Source: Corythucha ciliata
Taxonomy: Eukaryota; Arthropoda; Insecta; Hemiptera; Tingidae
NCBI GenBank assembly: GCA_038030265.1
Contig: CM075940.1
Location: 5,642,001-5,706,000 of the forward strand
DNA: 64,000 bases
Direction of reading: 5' to 3'
In this document: positions 10,711 through 21,916 of the stretch, piece by piece
How the letters are laid out: each line of letters starts with the position of its first letter
Position numbering within the stretch: the first letter of the stretch is position 1
Made by a program: the position numbers and the translations under genes
Notes under the pieces: generated by a model
Seen by the model: the letters and a program-made list of their open reading frames with translations, nothing else
Database searches by the model: none
What the model was told of the DNA's origin: nothing

Positions 10711-12440
10711 GAAAAGCAATGGTTTTCAAAAATCGAGGATCCATGATGATTGATTAATTATTTGTGCCATTGATTTCCCCTTCAGTATGATCGGGGGAGG
10801 GGGTTACACCCTTCGTGCTTCTCAAATAGGTCTTGAGTTTCCTCCTCATGGTTGAGAAAGAACGCTCAGTAGAGGCTGAACAAAACGGGTAAAGAAGACG
10901 GGCTCGAGAATTATAAATTTATGAGGGGAGGGGCAAAGTCCTTATAGCCCCCCTCTTTCCATACATCCGCCAATGAGAAAAACGAATAAATTTCTGGGAG
11001 TGGGGAGCGGGAGCTCACAATAAGAGAAATTGTGGGCAGTTTGAGGAGCCCCAAAAATTGGCGATACGATAGGGTTTGTACTCTACTATTCACTAATATC
11101 TATCTAGGGGTGGGCAGCTGCCCTCCCCAAAGCCCATGACGTGGCGTACGAACGAACGTCGTCCCTCCATACGTGACCATTGTCTGACGTCGTCCCTTCC
11201 TTTACGAGGGAGATAGACATCTCGCTCCACTTAATTTGAATCGTGTCTCTACCCCTGTTGACTAAATCGAAGGAATTAAAAATGACGCACAGGAAAATAT
11301 TTTCAACCTTCATAAGCAAACTCATTGGTGATGCATGAACAATTAGCAAGAAACTCCTGAGGCATAAAAAATATCCAAATTACCCCAAGAACAAGCTAAT
11401 GCCCTTAAAATCACTTAAATCTAAAATGAATTAAAATCTAAAATAATGAAGGTAGCAAAAACATCAAAGACCTTAGTATTTGATGTTGAAAAAACTCCCC
11501 GATCAGTCGTTCGGGACTGTTTCTTCAATGATAACTGTTACAATAATGAAAATGCTTAGTAACCATCACGACACATTTTTTCGGTCTTGCAGGACTCAAT
11601 TTAGTGCATTTGATTTTTGCGCTAAAGATATTCGTCCCTTCCAGGCCATTTCAATGGGAGGAAATACTTTTTAGAGAGCCAATACGAGTAACATGAAGGA
11701 GAAAGACGTCTTCATTTAGATGGAAGGCTAATAGGCTGAAATGGGGAACATTATCACGAGGAAAATTGGAGGATCAATAGTATGAGAAAGAGACGTGAAA
11801 TGCTAAGGAATGGGGACAAAATTATGTTCCACGGTAAAATTAAATGATCAAGAGAAAAAAAATTTTAAGACATAAAAAAAAAGGTTATAAAAATAAGAAA
11901 TTTGTATACCTGCGAGTTGCTTTCGTAGTAATAGAGCAGATTGTGGCTCTGACATTTAATGACTTCAATTTATAAAAAAATTTAATAAATTAACTAATGA
12001 TAGCTGCTATTTCAAGAGAGGAAAACTCCACAAAGTGGACGAAACAATAAAATACATGTGACGCCGATGAAGTCAAAAAAAGTATAACAGTAAGGATGGA
12101 CGATTACACATCGACCTCTGGACACGTGTCTATCGATTCCAAGGCATTTCTTTTTTCGCTCACTCTCTCGGTCTCTGAAGATCTTTGAACCCGATATGTT
12201 GTTATTACAGGGTTCGAATTGTTTAAAAAGCACAAATTATTCCCTCGTTTGTAGTTTACGGAGTTTTTTGGGCAGGGAAGACGGAGGGAAGTTTGTCTGC
12301 TTTTTCAGCTTCCGCGCCAAACGGGATGACCTCAGAAGTTGTAACGCTCTACCATGACTTTCCCACAACGTAACCACCACGTTTACAAACTATAAATTCA
12401 AAAGTGTTGTTTTTGACAATTTGCTCTGTCATTAATTGGA
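10711..12440. other. No gene recognised
   Basis: Gene-poor sequence with short frames and AT-rich patches. No family could be assigned to any of them, and no tRNA or strong repeat is visible. Confidence 0.4.
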
Positions 12441-12444
12441 ATCA

Positions 12445-12490
12445 AGGGCGACGTTTCGTCGAGATGAATCCCAATATCTTCTGGCGCTAA
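12445..12490 (-). ncRNA. Hammerhead-ribozyme-like motif (degenerate)
   Basis: The minus strand reads CAGAAGA (12483-12477), a GGGA/TCTC hairpin, then CGACGAAACGTCGCC. GAAACGTC is the GAAA core followed by an ultra-short stem III and a GTC cleavage triplet, the form seen in the minimal hammerheads of Penelope-like elements. The first core should be CTGANGA, so the second base (A instead of T) is wrong for activity. It is probably a decayed copy. Confidence 0.4.
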
Positions 12491-13230
12491 GGATTAGTTT
12501 TTATAAGTCTTAAGGGGTCATTCACCGTGCTATGGATGACCAAACCACAAAAGGGTTACTTTCAGTTTCAATAGTCTTTGTTGCTTTGGGTTCTCGGAAT
12601 AACTTAAGGAGTCACCACTCGGCTCAAGTGTCACTCCTAGAATTGCCGATCAAGGAAAAAAAACAAAACAAAAGTGGGTGAGAGAAGTGGACAAATCAAA
12701 ACAAAGTAGGACCGGATTTCTTAAACCCTGGGGAAACGAAACAAAGAAGATGAAAACTGCCAATATCAACTACAAGAGACGTTTTGACGCCCCCCTTCCC
12801 AATTTTGGCGGCCGGTCAATTGACCATTTAGGACGCGGTCAATTGACCAGAGCCCAACACTACCTCAAACGGGCCATGCATCCGGCTGAATACAAGGAAC
12901 TTCCATTATTTGAAATAAACATTATTCGGCCAAATAACTCAATTAGCCTTTGGCAATATAGGTAGGTACCGGAGACCAGATTGTTTCACTTGGAAAGATG
13001 AAAGAAGGACCCTGGTCTTGGGAAGAATACCTATAACACCAGATCACCTCGCACAGGAAAGTCAAACCGGAGTACCGGCGAAACCGCGATCCCTATGCCC
13101 ACAAGGCGCACACCGAACAGTCACGTTGAGATTGATTGATTGATTATTTAAAAAATATATAATAATATTTTTTAACGTTCGCACTTCATTGGTTTGGTCT
13201 TAACGTTGAAAAGGGGTACTTGATATCCGG
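12491..13230. other. Unassigned region with paired palindromes and a GATT-repeat tail
   Basis: The plus-strand frame 12678-12965 has no clear family. The stretch ends in a short 'gattgattgattgatt' repeat near 13132, the kind of tail seen on some LINE 3' ends, so this may be a retroelement relic. The perfect palindrome GGTCAATTGACC occurs at 12814-12825 and again at 12837-12848. Confidence 0.35.
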
Positions 13231-13279
13231 TCAGACGGCGATTTGGCTCCTTTTGACGATTTTCATTCCATCCGGCTGA

Positions 13280-13840
13280 TATCAAAGCGCTCAATCGGGG
13301 CTAAAATTAATAAAATGCTCTACTTTCGCGGTCTCTTGAACACAATTTCCAGAATTCCAGACAAAAATTTAGAAAAATACGCGGTTTTATCTCTAATTCA
13401 TGGCTAAAACTGAAACAAACAGCTAATTCACGACTTAATTGTCGAACGCTCATTGACGGATAAAATTTAGAAAACCACCGACTCACGGCTAAAATGTAGA
13501 CAAACGCTAGGTCGTACTTCCTGACCAGGATAACGAAAAAGACTAATTCTCAGACTTAAATTGAGAACAAGCGCGGAAAAATTTTCCCTTGAATTATCGT
13601 TATTTCTCATTTTTATAGCTAATAGGGTTTTTTTCCCCAAATAACGATAATTCAAGGGAAAATTTGAAAAATACGAGTAGCTGATTGGCGGTTAACACTG
13701 AGAAAGGAGAATTCGCGGTTTCAAGAGTCAACTTCGTGGTTAGATTCAAGAGAAAGCACTAATTCAGCGCTGAAATGAAGATAAAATGCTAATTCACGGC
13801 TAACAAAATTGCGAGAACAAGCGGTCTTTCACAGCTGGGG
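13280..13840 (-). repeat. Family C degenerate array, minus orientation
   Basis: The unit 'gctaattcacggctaaaat' followed by 'tgaga.aaa' recurs every ~30-40 bp; this is the complement of the family C wording at 25860-26640. A perfect hairpin lies inside it (13579-13665). Confidence 0.6.
13579..13665. repeat. Perfect 27-bp inverted repeat
   Basis: Arms 13579-13605 and 13639-13665 are exact reverse complements (containing 'ttcccttgaattatcg' and 'cgataattcaagggaa') around a 33-bp loop. The surrounding array is degenerate, so exact identity implies recent origin or a maintained hairpin. Confidence 0.9.
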
Positions 13841-13919
13841 TTTTGGTTCGAAAATGCGCAAAGTTTTGCAGTGAGCAAAGTCCGAGGAATTTGTTTTTTT
13901 TAGTGTCCACAATCCATAA

Positions 13920-14375
13920 AAGTGGTTTCTGAAGGAGCCAAAATACGTGCCGTGGGCCGGCGAAAAATGGTTTATTGGCGAGATAAATCCCCTAAATACG
14001 AAATCCGAGAAATTGGTTTATTATTGAGCCAGCTAGACGTGCGAAAATGTTGTTTTTTTGTGTATAATCCACTAAATACGTTTTTGAATGAGCCAACCTT
14101 TGGGGGGAGGGGGGGGATTCAATTAATTTTAAAATTGGGGTTTCAGCAACAAAATCTGCGAAATTGGATTTTTCGTGAATCAGAAACGCAGAAAAATTCG
14201 CGAAATAGGTTTTAAAGAGAACGAAATCTAGGAAATTGGTTTTTAATTGAGCAGCACTGCACCTGCGTTTTTAGTGTTGAAAATCCGCGAAAGTTGTTTT
14301 TGGCCATCCATCCCGTAAATGGGTTTTAGCTTAACCCGTGAAATTGGTTTTTGTGTGGTGGACATTTGTGAAATG
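13920..14375 (-). repeat. Family B array, minus orientation
   Basis: Units 'cgcgaaattggttttt' plus 'gagtgagcc' repeat about every 40 bp; this is the complement of family B. A G run lies near 14101-14117. Confidence 0.6.
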
Positions 14376-14534
14376 ATTGTTTTGTGAGCGTTGCTGAATC
14401 AAAATTCGTTGACCATGTAGAATTTGTACCCCCTCGCTGGCATTCTAGGGGTGGGAAGCTCACCTGCCACCAGTTTGCACTTTCGAATCTAGGGGAGGAC
14501 AACTGCTCCCTTGGCAGCCTACCATCTACTGTCT

Positions 14535-14885
14535 CAACGCCTGTACGTGTTTGGTTCTTTCAAATAGCAATTTCGAGTGTTTTGGCTCTACAAATAAGCC
14601 AATTTCGTGATTACGGCTCATTCAAAAGCCAATTTCGCGAGGTCTCATTCGAAAATACAATTTTCTAGCAGTTATTTCCGGCATTTGACCCTTTTCACAG
14701 ATTTCTCTTCTTTAAACATCGATCATTTCGCGGGTTGAGGCACTGAAGCAAACAAATTTCAAGGTTTGGGCTACTTCAAAGCTCTAATGGAAAATTCGGG
14801 TGTTTGGCTAAACCACCTAAAACAATTTCGGTTTAAAACACCTAACATGGTTTGGCTATTTCAAAACCCCAATTTCGCTAATTTA
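14535..14885 (+). repeat. Family B array, plus orientation
   Basis: Units 'aatttcgcgaggtctc' and 'ttcaaaagcc' appear in plus orientation within 200 bp of a minus-orientation array of the same family. Confidence 0.6.
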
Positions 14886-16120
14886 AAAATAATTAAAAAG
14901 AAAATGTGGATTTGGGCAAGGTTTTAAAACTGTTACGGTATTTAAAAAAATGACTCAAAATCTGAAAAAATATCCACTTAAGTCTAAGGATTATTTGCGA
15001 TGATTCATTTATTCCAAGCTGACGAGGGCCCCCGACCATAAGATAAGGCAGTCGCCTACCCAGCCTACCCCTAAAAATAAAGGCCTGCCTGGACCCATCC
15101 ATACACTTTTGTGTGTGAAGAAGACGTTGGTTACCCAAAAAATAGAGAATTCCAAAAATCAAAACGCTTTTATCTTCACCCGTCATCTGTTTTCATATTC
15201 GAAAGAAAAACGAGCGGGTGACGGGAGCAAGGTTGAGAAAACCACGGGCAGGCTTTTCAACTCTCGTCGCGGTGGTAAGAGTTATCAGTTTAAACGCCAA
15301 CACCATCACAGCGACGTCGGCTTCAGCGACGAAAAACTTGCTGGATACAAAGGCTGAGGGGCAAAGGCATAAATATTATTTCGTTGATATTCAAATATAG
15401 CAAGTGAGATAAAAGTTTTCATATCGGGTTGATTTGAGCGGAATGTACGTCAACCTGTAGATAATACACGTAGCCAAGAACGCAATAGAGCAAGGGGATT
15501 ATAATTTTTTTGTCGCATTAATAGATATTTTAAGGTTTCTTGAGGTAAATTAAATCTGAGGAATTAAGACGTTCAAAAGGAGAAATGGTAATTCTTCCAC
15601 ATTCAACTGTGTGATATTTACTGCTTATTTCTAAAAAGGCAACATCCAATCAATATTTCCTTAATATTTCATGTTAGATATTGCCTTTTGTGTTCGCCTC
15701 CAAATATTTAATTTTTTAGTTGTATATTTAAAAGAAATCACTTGATTCTTTAATCCTCAAAAATTAGGCAGCCTAATCATCCTGAGCCTTTAATTGGTCA
15801 TATACAAGCTTCTGTCTTCTAACGTTGTTAATTTTTATTCTAACCGTGGTGAAACACTCTCCTATGAGGGGTCAACTTGCACATTGATTATACCCAACGA
15901 CCAAGTCTCAAGGTGCACAGTTTGGGTTGCCTGATTTTGGTGATGGGGTTTGTAGTTTGTTTTGAGGCCTAAAATGCAATTGAGACCAAAAAATAGTTCC
16001 CACATGTATGTAGTATTGATAATATGAGTATGATCAGGCCAGGCTATTTCATGGAAAATAAACACCAATTGAAGAATCTAACAAGCTCATTCATTTTATT
16101 CAATTGTCAGATGAGAGGTA
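14886..16120. other. Intergenic upstream of the LRR-Ig gene
   Basis: No coding region recognised. The 300 bp before 16121 probably hold the promoter and 5' UTR, but no TATA box or initiator stands out. Confidence 0.4.
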
Positions 16121-19019
16121 ATGTTCTCCAAAGCGACAAATGACGAGACCCGTCGTCAAGGCAGTTTCATCCTCGCCTTTAAAACGAGTCAGGCGCTTCC
16201 GATCGGACTTTTCGTCCTTCTCATCCTCGCTCACCGAGTCACCACCTCCTACGGACACTGCTCCAAAGGATGCTCGTGCACTCCAAATCCTCTCCACACC
16301 ATTCATCTGCTCTGCTCCAACGTCGAACTCAATGCCATTCATCATGCGTCGAACATTCAGTCCATAACTTACATATCAGTTCCAGCCATTGAACTCAATG
16401 AAGCGTCGTGGCCATCGTCCACCCACTATTTGTCCTCGATTACTTGGACTGACAGCGGAATTGAAACTGTCAAGTCACAAGCATTTACAAGACTGGAAAA
16501 TGTTACTAATTTAAACTTAAGCAGAAACAATATATCTTACACTGGGGAAGCATTTTCAAAGCTCGCGAATTTAAAAATTTTGATTTTGTCCGGAAACAGT
16601 TTGAATCAATTAAGCGGTGCCCTGTTTTCAAATGAACTGCCGTCTCTCAAAGAGATTTATATTGAGGAGAATAAATTAACAAGCGACACAGTTGACCGCT
16701 TAGGGATATTTCATTTGATTAAACTTGAGAAAATCGATTTAAGTAAGAATGAAATTTCAAATATTCCAAATACAGTTTGCTCAAGCAGCAAGCTAACAGA
16801 TCTAAATTTATCATTCAACAAAATAGTTTCCTTAAGCCAAAAAGGCTTCGCAAACTGCCTCGAATTGACCAGGCTGGATCTGTCGCATAATTATATTAAA
16901 GAAATAAATGTTTTATTTAATTTCGAAAATTTCAAATTGGACTTCTTAGATTTGAGCTTCAACTCCATTCAACATTTGTCGCCTTTGTCTTTGAATAATT
17001 TTCAACGTCTGAAGCATTTAAACTTGAGCAGTAATTTATTTTCGGAAATACCCAAATTTTACTTTATTCACTGCGTAAATCTGCAAGACCTGAGTTTAGA
17101 CAACACGGGCATTAATAATATTTCAGGGGATCACTTGTACGGCTTAATTAATTTGGAAAAATTATCTTTGAAAAATAATAAGAATCTAACGCATATTGAT
17201 AGGAATAGCCTTTTGTATAGTGCGAAGCTTTTATTTTTAGACTTGAGCAATAACAATTTACCTCACATACCAGACTCAATTAACGAATTGAAACAACTAG
17301 CGAAACTGTCGGTATCCGGCAATCCACTCGAATGTGAATGCAGTAATTATTGGTTGAGGAGTCTCAATACCCTCGACGAAGTGCCAAAGATCAGTTGCGA
17401 GGTCTACGTAACGGGCGATGACACGCCTTGCATGCCTCAAATCCCCCAGCTAACGACTCTAACTTTTGAACTAGGCCACCAGGCCTTACTTGACTGTGAT
17501 CATCCGAGTAGTCTGTCGAATATTACTTGGAAAACTCCAACGGGAGAGTTAATTATTTCAAAAAATGTCTCTCTGGAGCCCAGTGTTCGTGTTGAATCTA
17601 ATAAACGATTACAATTATTGACAAACGGGTCCCTTTACATAAATTATATTTTGAGAGACGATTGTGGTTTGTACACTTGTTACTCACGCGATGCCTATGT
17701 CAATTCAACCAGATTCATAATAGTACAATTAGACCCAATTACCTATTATCGTATTAAAATATTAAGCATTCTGGTGGGACTTTTTTCTGCTTTGGGATTT
17801 CTTACAATCACTGTGGTAGTTCAACAAATTCGAAGTTGCGCTAAAAGGTAAAAATGGTGCGTTTTCGAGTTGAAATTACGTACGTAATAATCTTGTATTT
17901 GTTAAACAGATGCGGTTGTTGCCATAAAGCTGTCGAACCGTCTGAATCGCCTAATAGAATTCAATTGAACCAAGTTCTTGATGGATTGGAGCACTATAAG
18001 AATCAACAGCTTGAAAAGCTGCGAGAAAATTACGCGCTACAGGTATTATAATGATGATATTATCTTGAATTTTTTGTGCTTATATTAGTGGATTTCAGGT
18101 TCACAAAATCAAAGATAACTGCGCTCAGCAAGTGGAGAGAATTTGTGACAGTTATCAAAATCAAGTCAAAAATCTCAAGGACTTCAGAGATTACGGAACT
18201 AGTCACTTGTCCAATATAAAGGATCAGTACCATGAGCAGGTAAAACGATTTAGCAACTCTAAAGAACAAATCATCTTGGAACGTTCAGTTTTGCAGGTTA
18301 AACGAGTCAAAGAGTACTCAAATAGCCAGCTGACAAAAGTCAGAGAAAATTACGTCTTTCAGAGGAACAGAATTCGAAAATTCAGTGCCCATCAAGTTTT
18401 GAGATTCAGAGAATCGTACAAATACCAGCAACAAACTCTGAATAAAGTTCTCGAGAATCTACCTAGTCTCAACCTCGACAACTGTCGAAGCGGATCCTGC
18501 AGCAAGAGCGACTCCGCCGATCCCGTCAGTCGAGACGAATTCGCCTTTGAAGTCTACTTCAAAGCGAAATGTCCCTCCGACGACGGCAAACCCACCACCG
18601 CCTTTGACGAAGTCAACATCGACTCACAGTCAGTCTACTTCACACCGTCTGAACTGTCCGAGAGTCCCAATACGCCCGCCAAAGACACAGCTCACCGGAA
18701 ATTGTCACTTTTCTCTGATCTCGTCGTCCTTCGACCGAGCGACGAGAGAGTTCTCAACAATAAAATCTACTCGGCGATTCCAAACTACTCGTCGGAAGGA
18801 GCTCGCTCTAAAAAGCGACAGAATCGTCGATCGGCGGATTTCAGTGAGATTCATCTTGTGAAACAGTCATCACCCCATCGTATTTCAAGCATGCCAGAAA
18901 TGAAAAGATGCAGCGGGAGTGACTTATTGAAGTCTCTACAGAAACCACCTTTGAACGACCTTCAAGAGAGCCATCTAGTGAAAAACAATGAAGTGAACGC
19001 GATAGAAACTGCACTTTAG
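16121..19019 (+). CDS. LRR-Ig single-pass membrane protein with hendecad-repeat tail
   Basis: Three exons (16121-17847, 17910-18042, 18099-19019) join in frame into 926 residues; introns are 62 and 56 bp with GT-AG ends. There is a hydrophobic signal segment near residues 26-44. An LRRNT cysteine cap follows (C47, C51, C53, C65), then about twelve leucine-rich repeats with LxxLxLSxN cores (residues ~126-400), an LRRCT cap (C405, C407, C426, C437), one Ig-like domain (C459 and C520, with DCGLYTC), and a transmembrane helix (~547-568). The tail (577-~740) is a run of charged 11-residue repeats such as [11 protein letters not shown] and [12 protein letters not shown] disordered Ser/Pro-rich end ~180 residues long follows. 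It is expected to be a cell-surface adhesion or receptor protein. Unspliced, exon 1 would end after 576 residues at a TAA, giving a tail-less form. Confidence 0.92.
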
Positions 19020-19197
19020 AACAATATTATTTTTTATTACTATAAATATTTTTCCTTTGATTAATTTAGTGAAACATGTGATTTAATATTCATTTATTTA
19101 AATGCGGTATGACTTATTTTTTATCATAATTTAGTCTATTAAAGACGTTACATATTTATTATCCTCGAATCGGCATCATTCGTATCTTCTGGATACG

Positions 19198-19216
19198 AAT
19201 AAAACAGCTCAATAAA
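19198..19216 (+). terminator. Polyadenylation signals of the LRR-Ig gene
   Basis: Two AATAAA hexamers at 19198-19203 and 19211-19216 lie about 180 bp after the stop codon. Confidence 0.6.
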
Positions 19217-20012
19217 AACAGGATTTTATTCCAGCCCCAAAATTTTGGGAAACGTCGAACTCAGCAACGCCCAAATGAGGGAAATAATGCTGACCCTAAA
19301 ACATCATGATGGGCGGGTCAAGGGGTGGTGCGAGACCTTAAGTGTGTGTGTGGGGGGTCAGGAAGCACTAAAACTGGTGATCTAATAAATGGGATGGTAT
19401 TCCCTTACAAAAGGAGAAGGGCTTCTGACAGCATGGTTGCAACAATAACCGTAGATTATAAATAATTTTTTTAAAAACACAAAGAACACTATAATGCACT
19501 AATGTGAATAAATCATTTAACGCGTTTATGACAACGCAACTTTCAACAATAATGTTACGGAATGTCGAAAAGAGTGGCATTCGTCAGTTTAAAGTAAATT
19601 ACAATAAGCGACCTGAGTCATAGCACAGCTAATTATTGTAAAGCTGAACATCACTCTAAACGTGAATCATTTTTGGAGAGATTCCGAGGCACAGACATTG
19701 AGCATTGGGTTTCCATTTGGCACCTCTAGGGCCATAAAATAATGAAACAAAATTAACATTTCCTACTGTTTTTTTAGCTCAACTGGTAACGGAAAGAGTC
19801 ATTATTTCAGTTCTTACTCGAAGGTAACCTTGAGTAGTGTATTTGTTAACCTCAAAAGAAGAGAGAATCAGTCAGAATAGAAAAGTATTCCTTTCAAAAT
19901 AAGCTCCGACTAGATTTCGCTATTATTACTGGTGGTGGGGGAGGGGGTACAGACACGATTAGCTCAAGAGTTTTCAACTAGTCAGCATTCTAACAGGCTG
20001 TTTGACCCTAAA
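19217..20012. other. No gene recognised
   Basis: Intergenic sequence with a short TG/G-rich patch near 19343-19358. No coding or RNA signal. Confidence 0.4.
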
Positions 20013-20332
20013 GCCTCTTACACACGAGTCGGTTTGTTGATTCAGCGAAGTTTCCCGGGAAGAGAGCCAACTGGTTGACTGCCGTGTGAAAGGGCAGGCG
20101 TATTTTCATTCAACCAAGAGTCTCCTTCCTTTTAGTTGACTCTTGGTTGAGTCAGCCAGTGGGGAACAGAATGTGAGCGGCACAAGTGCCGGGTGGCCGC
20201 CCGCCCAGGCGGACGAGTTGACTGCGTGTGTAAGGGCAGAGACGGTTCCCATTGAAATGCATACTCAGTTGGATCCTTGACACCCACCCAGTAAACTAGC
20301 AGAATCAACCAACCGCCTTGTGTGTAGGAGGC
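20013..20332. mobile_element. Non-autonomous DNA element with ~31-bp terminal inverted repeats
   Basis: The left end 'gcctcttacacacgag' followed by 'cggtttgttgattc' is matched, inverted, by the right end 'gaatcaaccaaccg' followed by 'ccttgtgtgtaggaggc', with about six mismatches over 31 bp. Inside, 'gttgactgc.gtgtgaaagggcag' occurs twice (about 20073 and 20217). No transposase remains and no clear target duplication is visible, so the superfamily is open. Confidence 0.7.
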
Positions 20333-20545
20333 CAGACACACAGCCACTAAAACAGCTTCTATTTTGTGAAGTAAGAAAATACTGGGTGACGACTATGAAT
20401 ACGTACTTAAAAACGTGGCACGAATCATATGATCACAGTTTATAAAATTCGTTTCAGTCTCTCGCTTGTCACAACAAAAATAATTGATAAATTGGGCATT
20501 TTTTTTTCCTGAAGGGGTAGAACGGTGAAGGGCGGGGGGAAGGCT

Positions 20546-21916
20546 CTATTTACTGCGCCTGTATATTTTGTCCAGCAAACCAAAAAATAAATCGTGGGGA
20601 AGGCCCGCACTCAACTGTTGTATATGAGTGGTTATCATCTTGTAGGTGTCTTCCTCATAGGCGGCGTACAACTGGTGAAGTCCCAGCTCTTTATACAGGT
20701 CTTTGATCCTTTCAACTTTTTCGGGATCCGACTGGCCGAAGCAGGACTAAAAAAAAAGGGGGGGGGATAATGGTGAGCATGGAAGTTTTTGTTGATAAAA
20801 TTGCCGTTCTATATACCTTGAAGAGCTCTTTCTGAGCGGGGCTTGCCCTCTGAAGAGCGACGACAGCCAGCCAACTACATTTACCGTCTTGAATGTCAGT
20901 ACCATTTTTACCAGTGATCTCTTGATCACCGAAAACATCAATGTAGTCATCCTGGAATTAGGTTAAAATTGAGAAAGAGCTCTTAGGGCGAACGAATAGA
21001 GTTCAGCGGGCATACTTGGACTTGAAAATAGCGGCCCATTTCCAACAGAACAGTTTTAGCTTGTCTATGATACTCTGGATTAACGACGTTAGCCTTGATG
21101 GACGGAAATAAGAGTTTTAAAACGTAAGAAGTGCGTTAATAACAGCCTTACCAAGTACATTCCCATGGCGACAGGAGTGTAAAACGAGTAAACAGAGGTT
21201 TTGTACATGGCTATAAAGTTGTACCGGTCCATGTTAATCTTACTAATGTCATTTCCGTTACAGTTTGTGTTGTAATCCATAGTCTGGCCCAGCGTTGTTA
21301 CCATAATTGAACTGTGAATCAGTTCGATAAGGGGCACATACTGTGGATGACTCGACAAATGTTTTTTGAGTAGTTTATAGATGCTCGATTCAACGAGAAA
21401 AGCGTCTGAAAGGGCTCGAGATCCAACGCCGGGAACTTTGTACCAACAGGGACGACCTCGTCTCATGTCGGATTGGTCCATGACATCGTCGACCATGAGA
21501 AAGAAAGCTTCGAACTAGGGGAGCGAGACAGCCTTCAGAGTTGAACTTCAGACAATTCCATTCGAACGTTTACCATTTCAATGCACCAGCCCAAAATTTG
21601 CGAGAGGCGAACATTTTCAGGTGTTAGCAACTCTGGTTTTTCGAGAAGACGATAGCTGTAAACAACCGTCAGTCCCCTCAATTTTTTACCACCAGGCACG
21701 TTGTATTGAAGGACCTAGGAGAGAATATGAAAAAATAGACACTGACATTTTACATGTAAAATTGTCTCGTGACTTCAAAAAACCTTTGTGTATAGATTTG
21801 CTATTTCCGGGATTGTTGTGTCATGCTCCGTCAAATCTCTAACCACGTCAGGAAAAACAGCCATGAAATCCCGCCGGTCATCTTGCGTGATTATTTTTGG
21901 CGCCGTATTTAGCCAC
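20546..21916 (-). CDS. FPPS: Farnesyl pyrophosphate synthase (first exon missing)
   Basis: This enzyme condenses isopentenyl diphosphate with dimethylallyl and then geranyl diphosphate to farnesyl diphosphate, in the mevalonate/isoprenoid pathway. Six minus-strand exons join in frame: 21916-21784, 21714-21574, 21514-21152, 21093-21016, 20951-20817 and 20746-20546, with GT-AG introns of 58-70 bp. The first aspartate-rich motif is [12 protein letters not shown]. The two residues four and five before it are Phe-Phe (EAFFLMVDD), the bulky pair that limits animal enzymes to C15. The second motif is DDYIDVFGD, followed by [16 protein letters not shown]. Substrate-binding GGKKLRG and the C-terminal KIYRRSK are present. 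The visible part is about 350 residues, so only a short N-terminus, possibly a mitochondrial leader, is missing; its exon lies above 21916 and was not identified. Confidence 0.95.
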
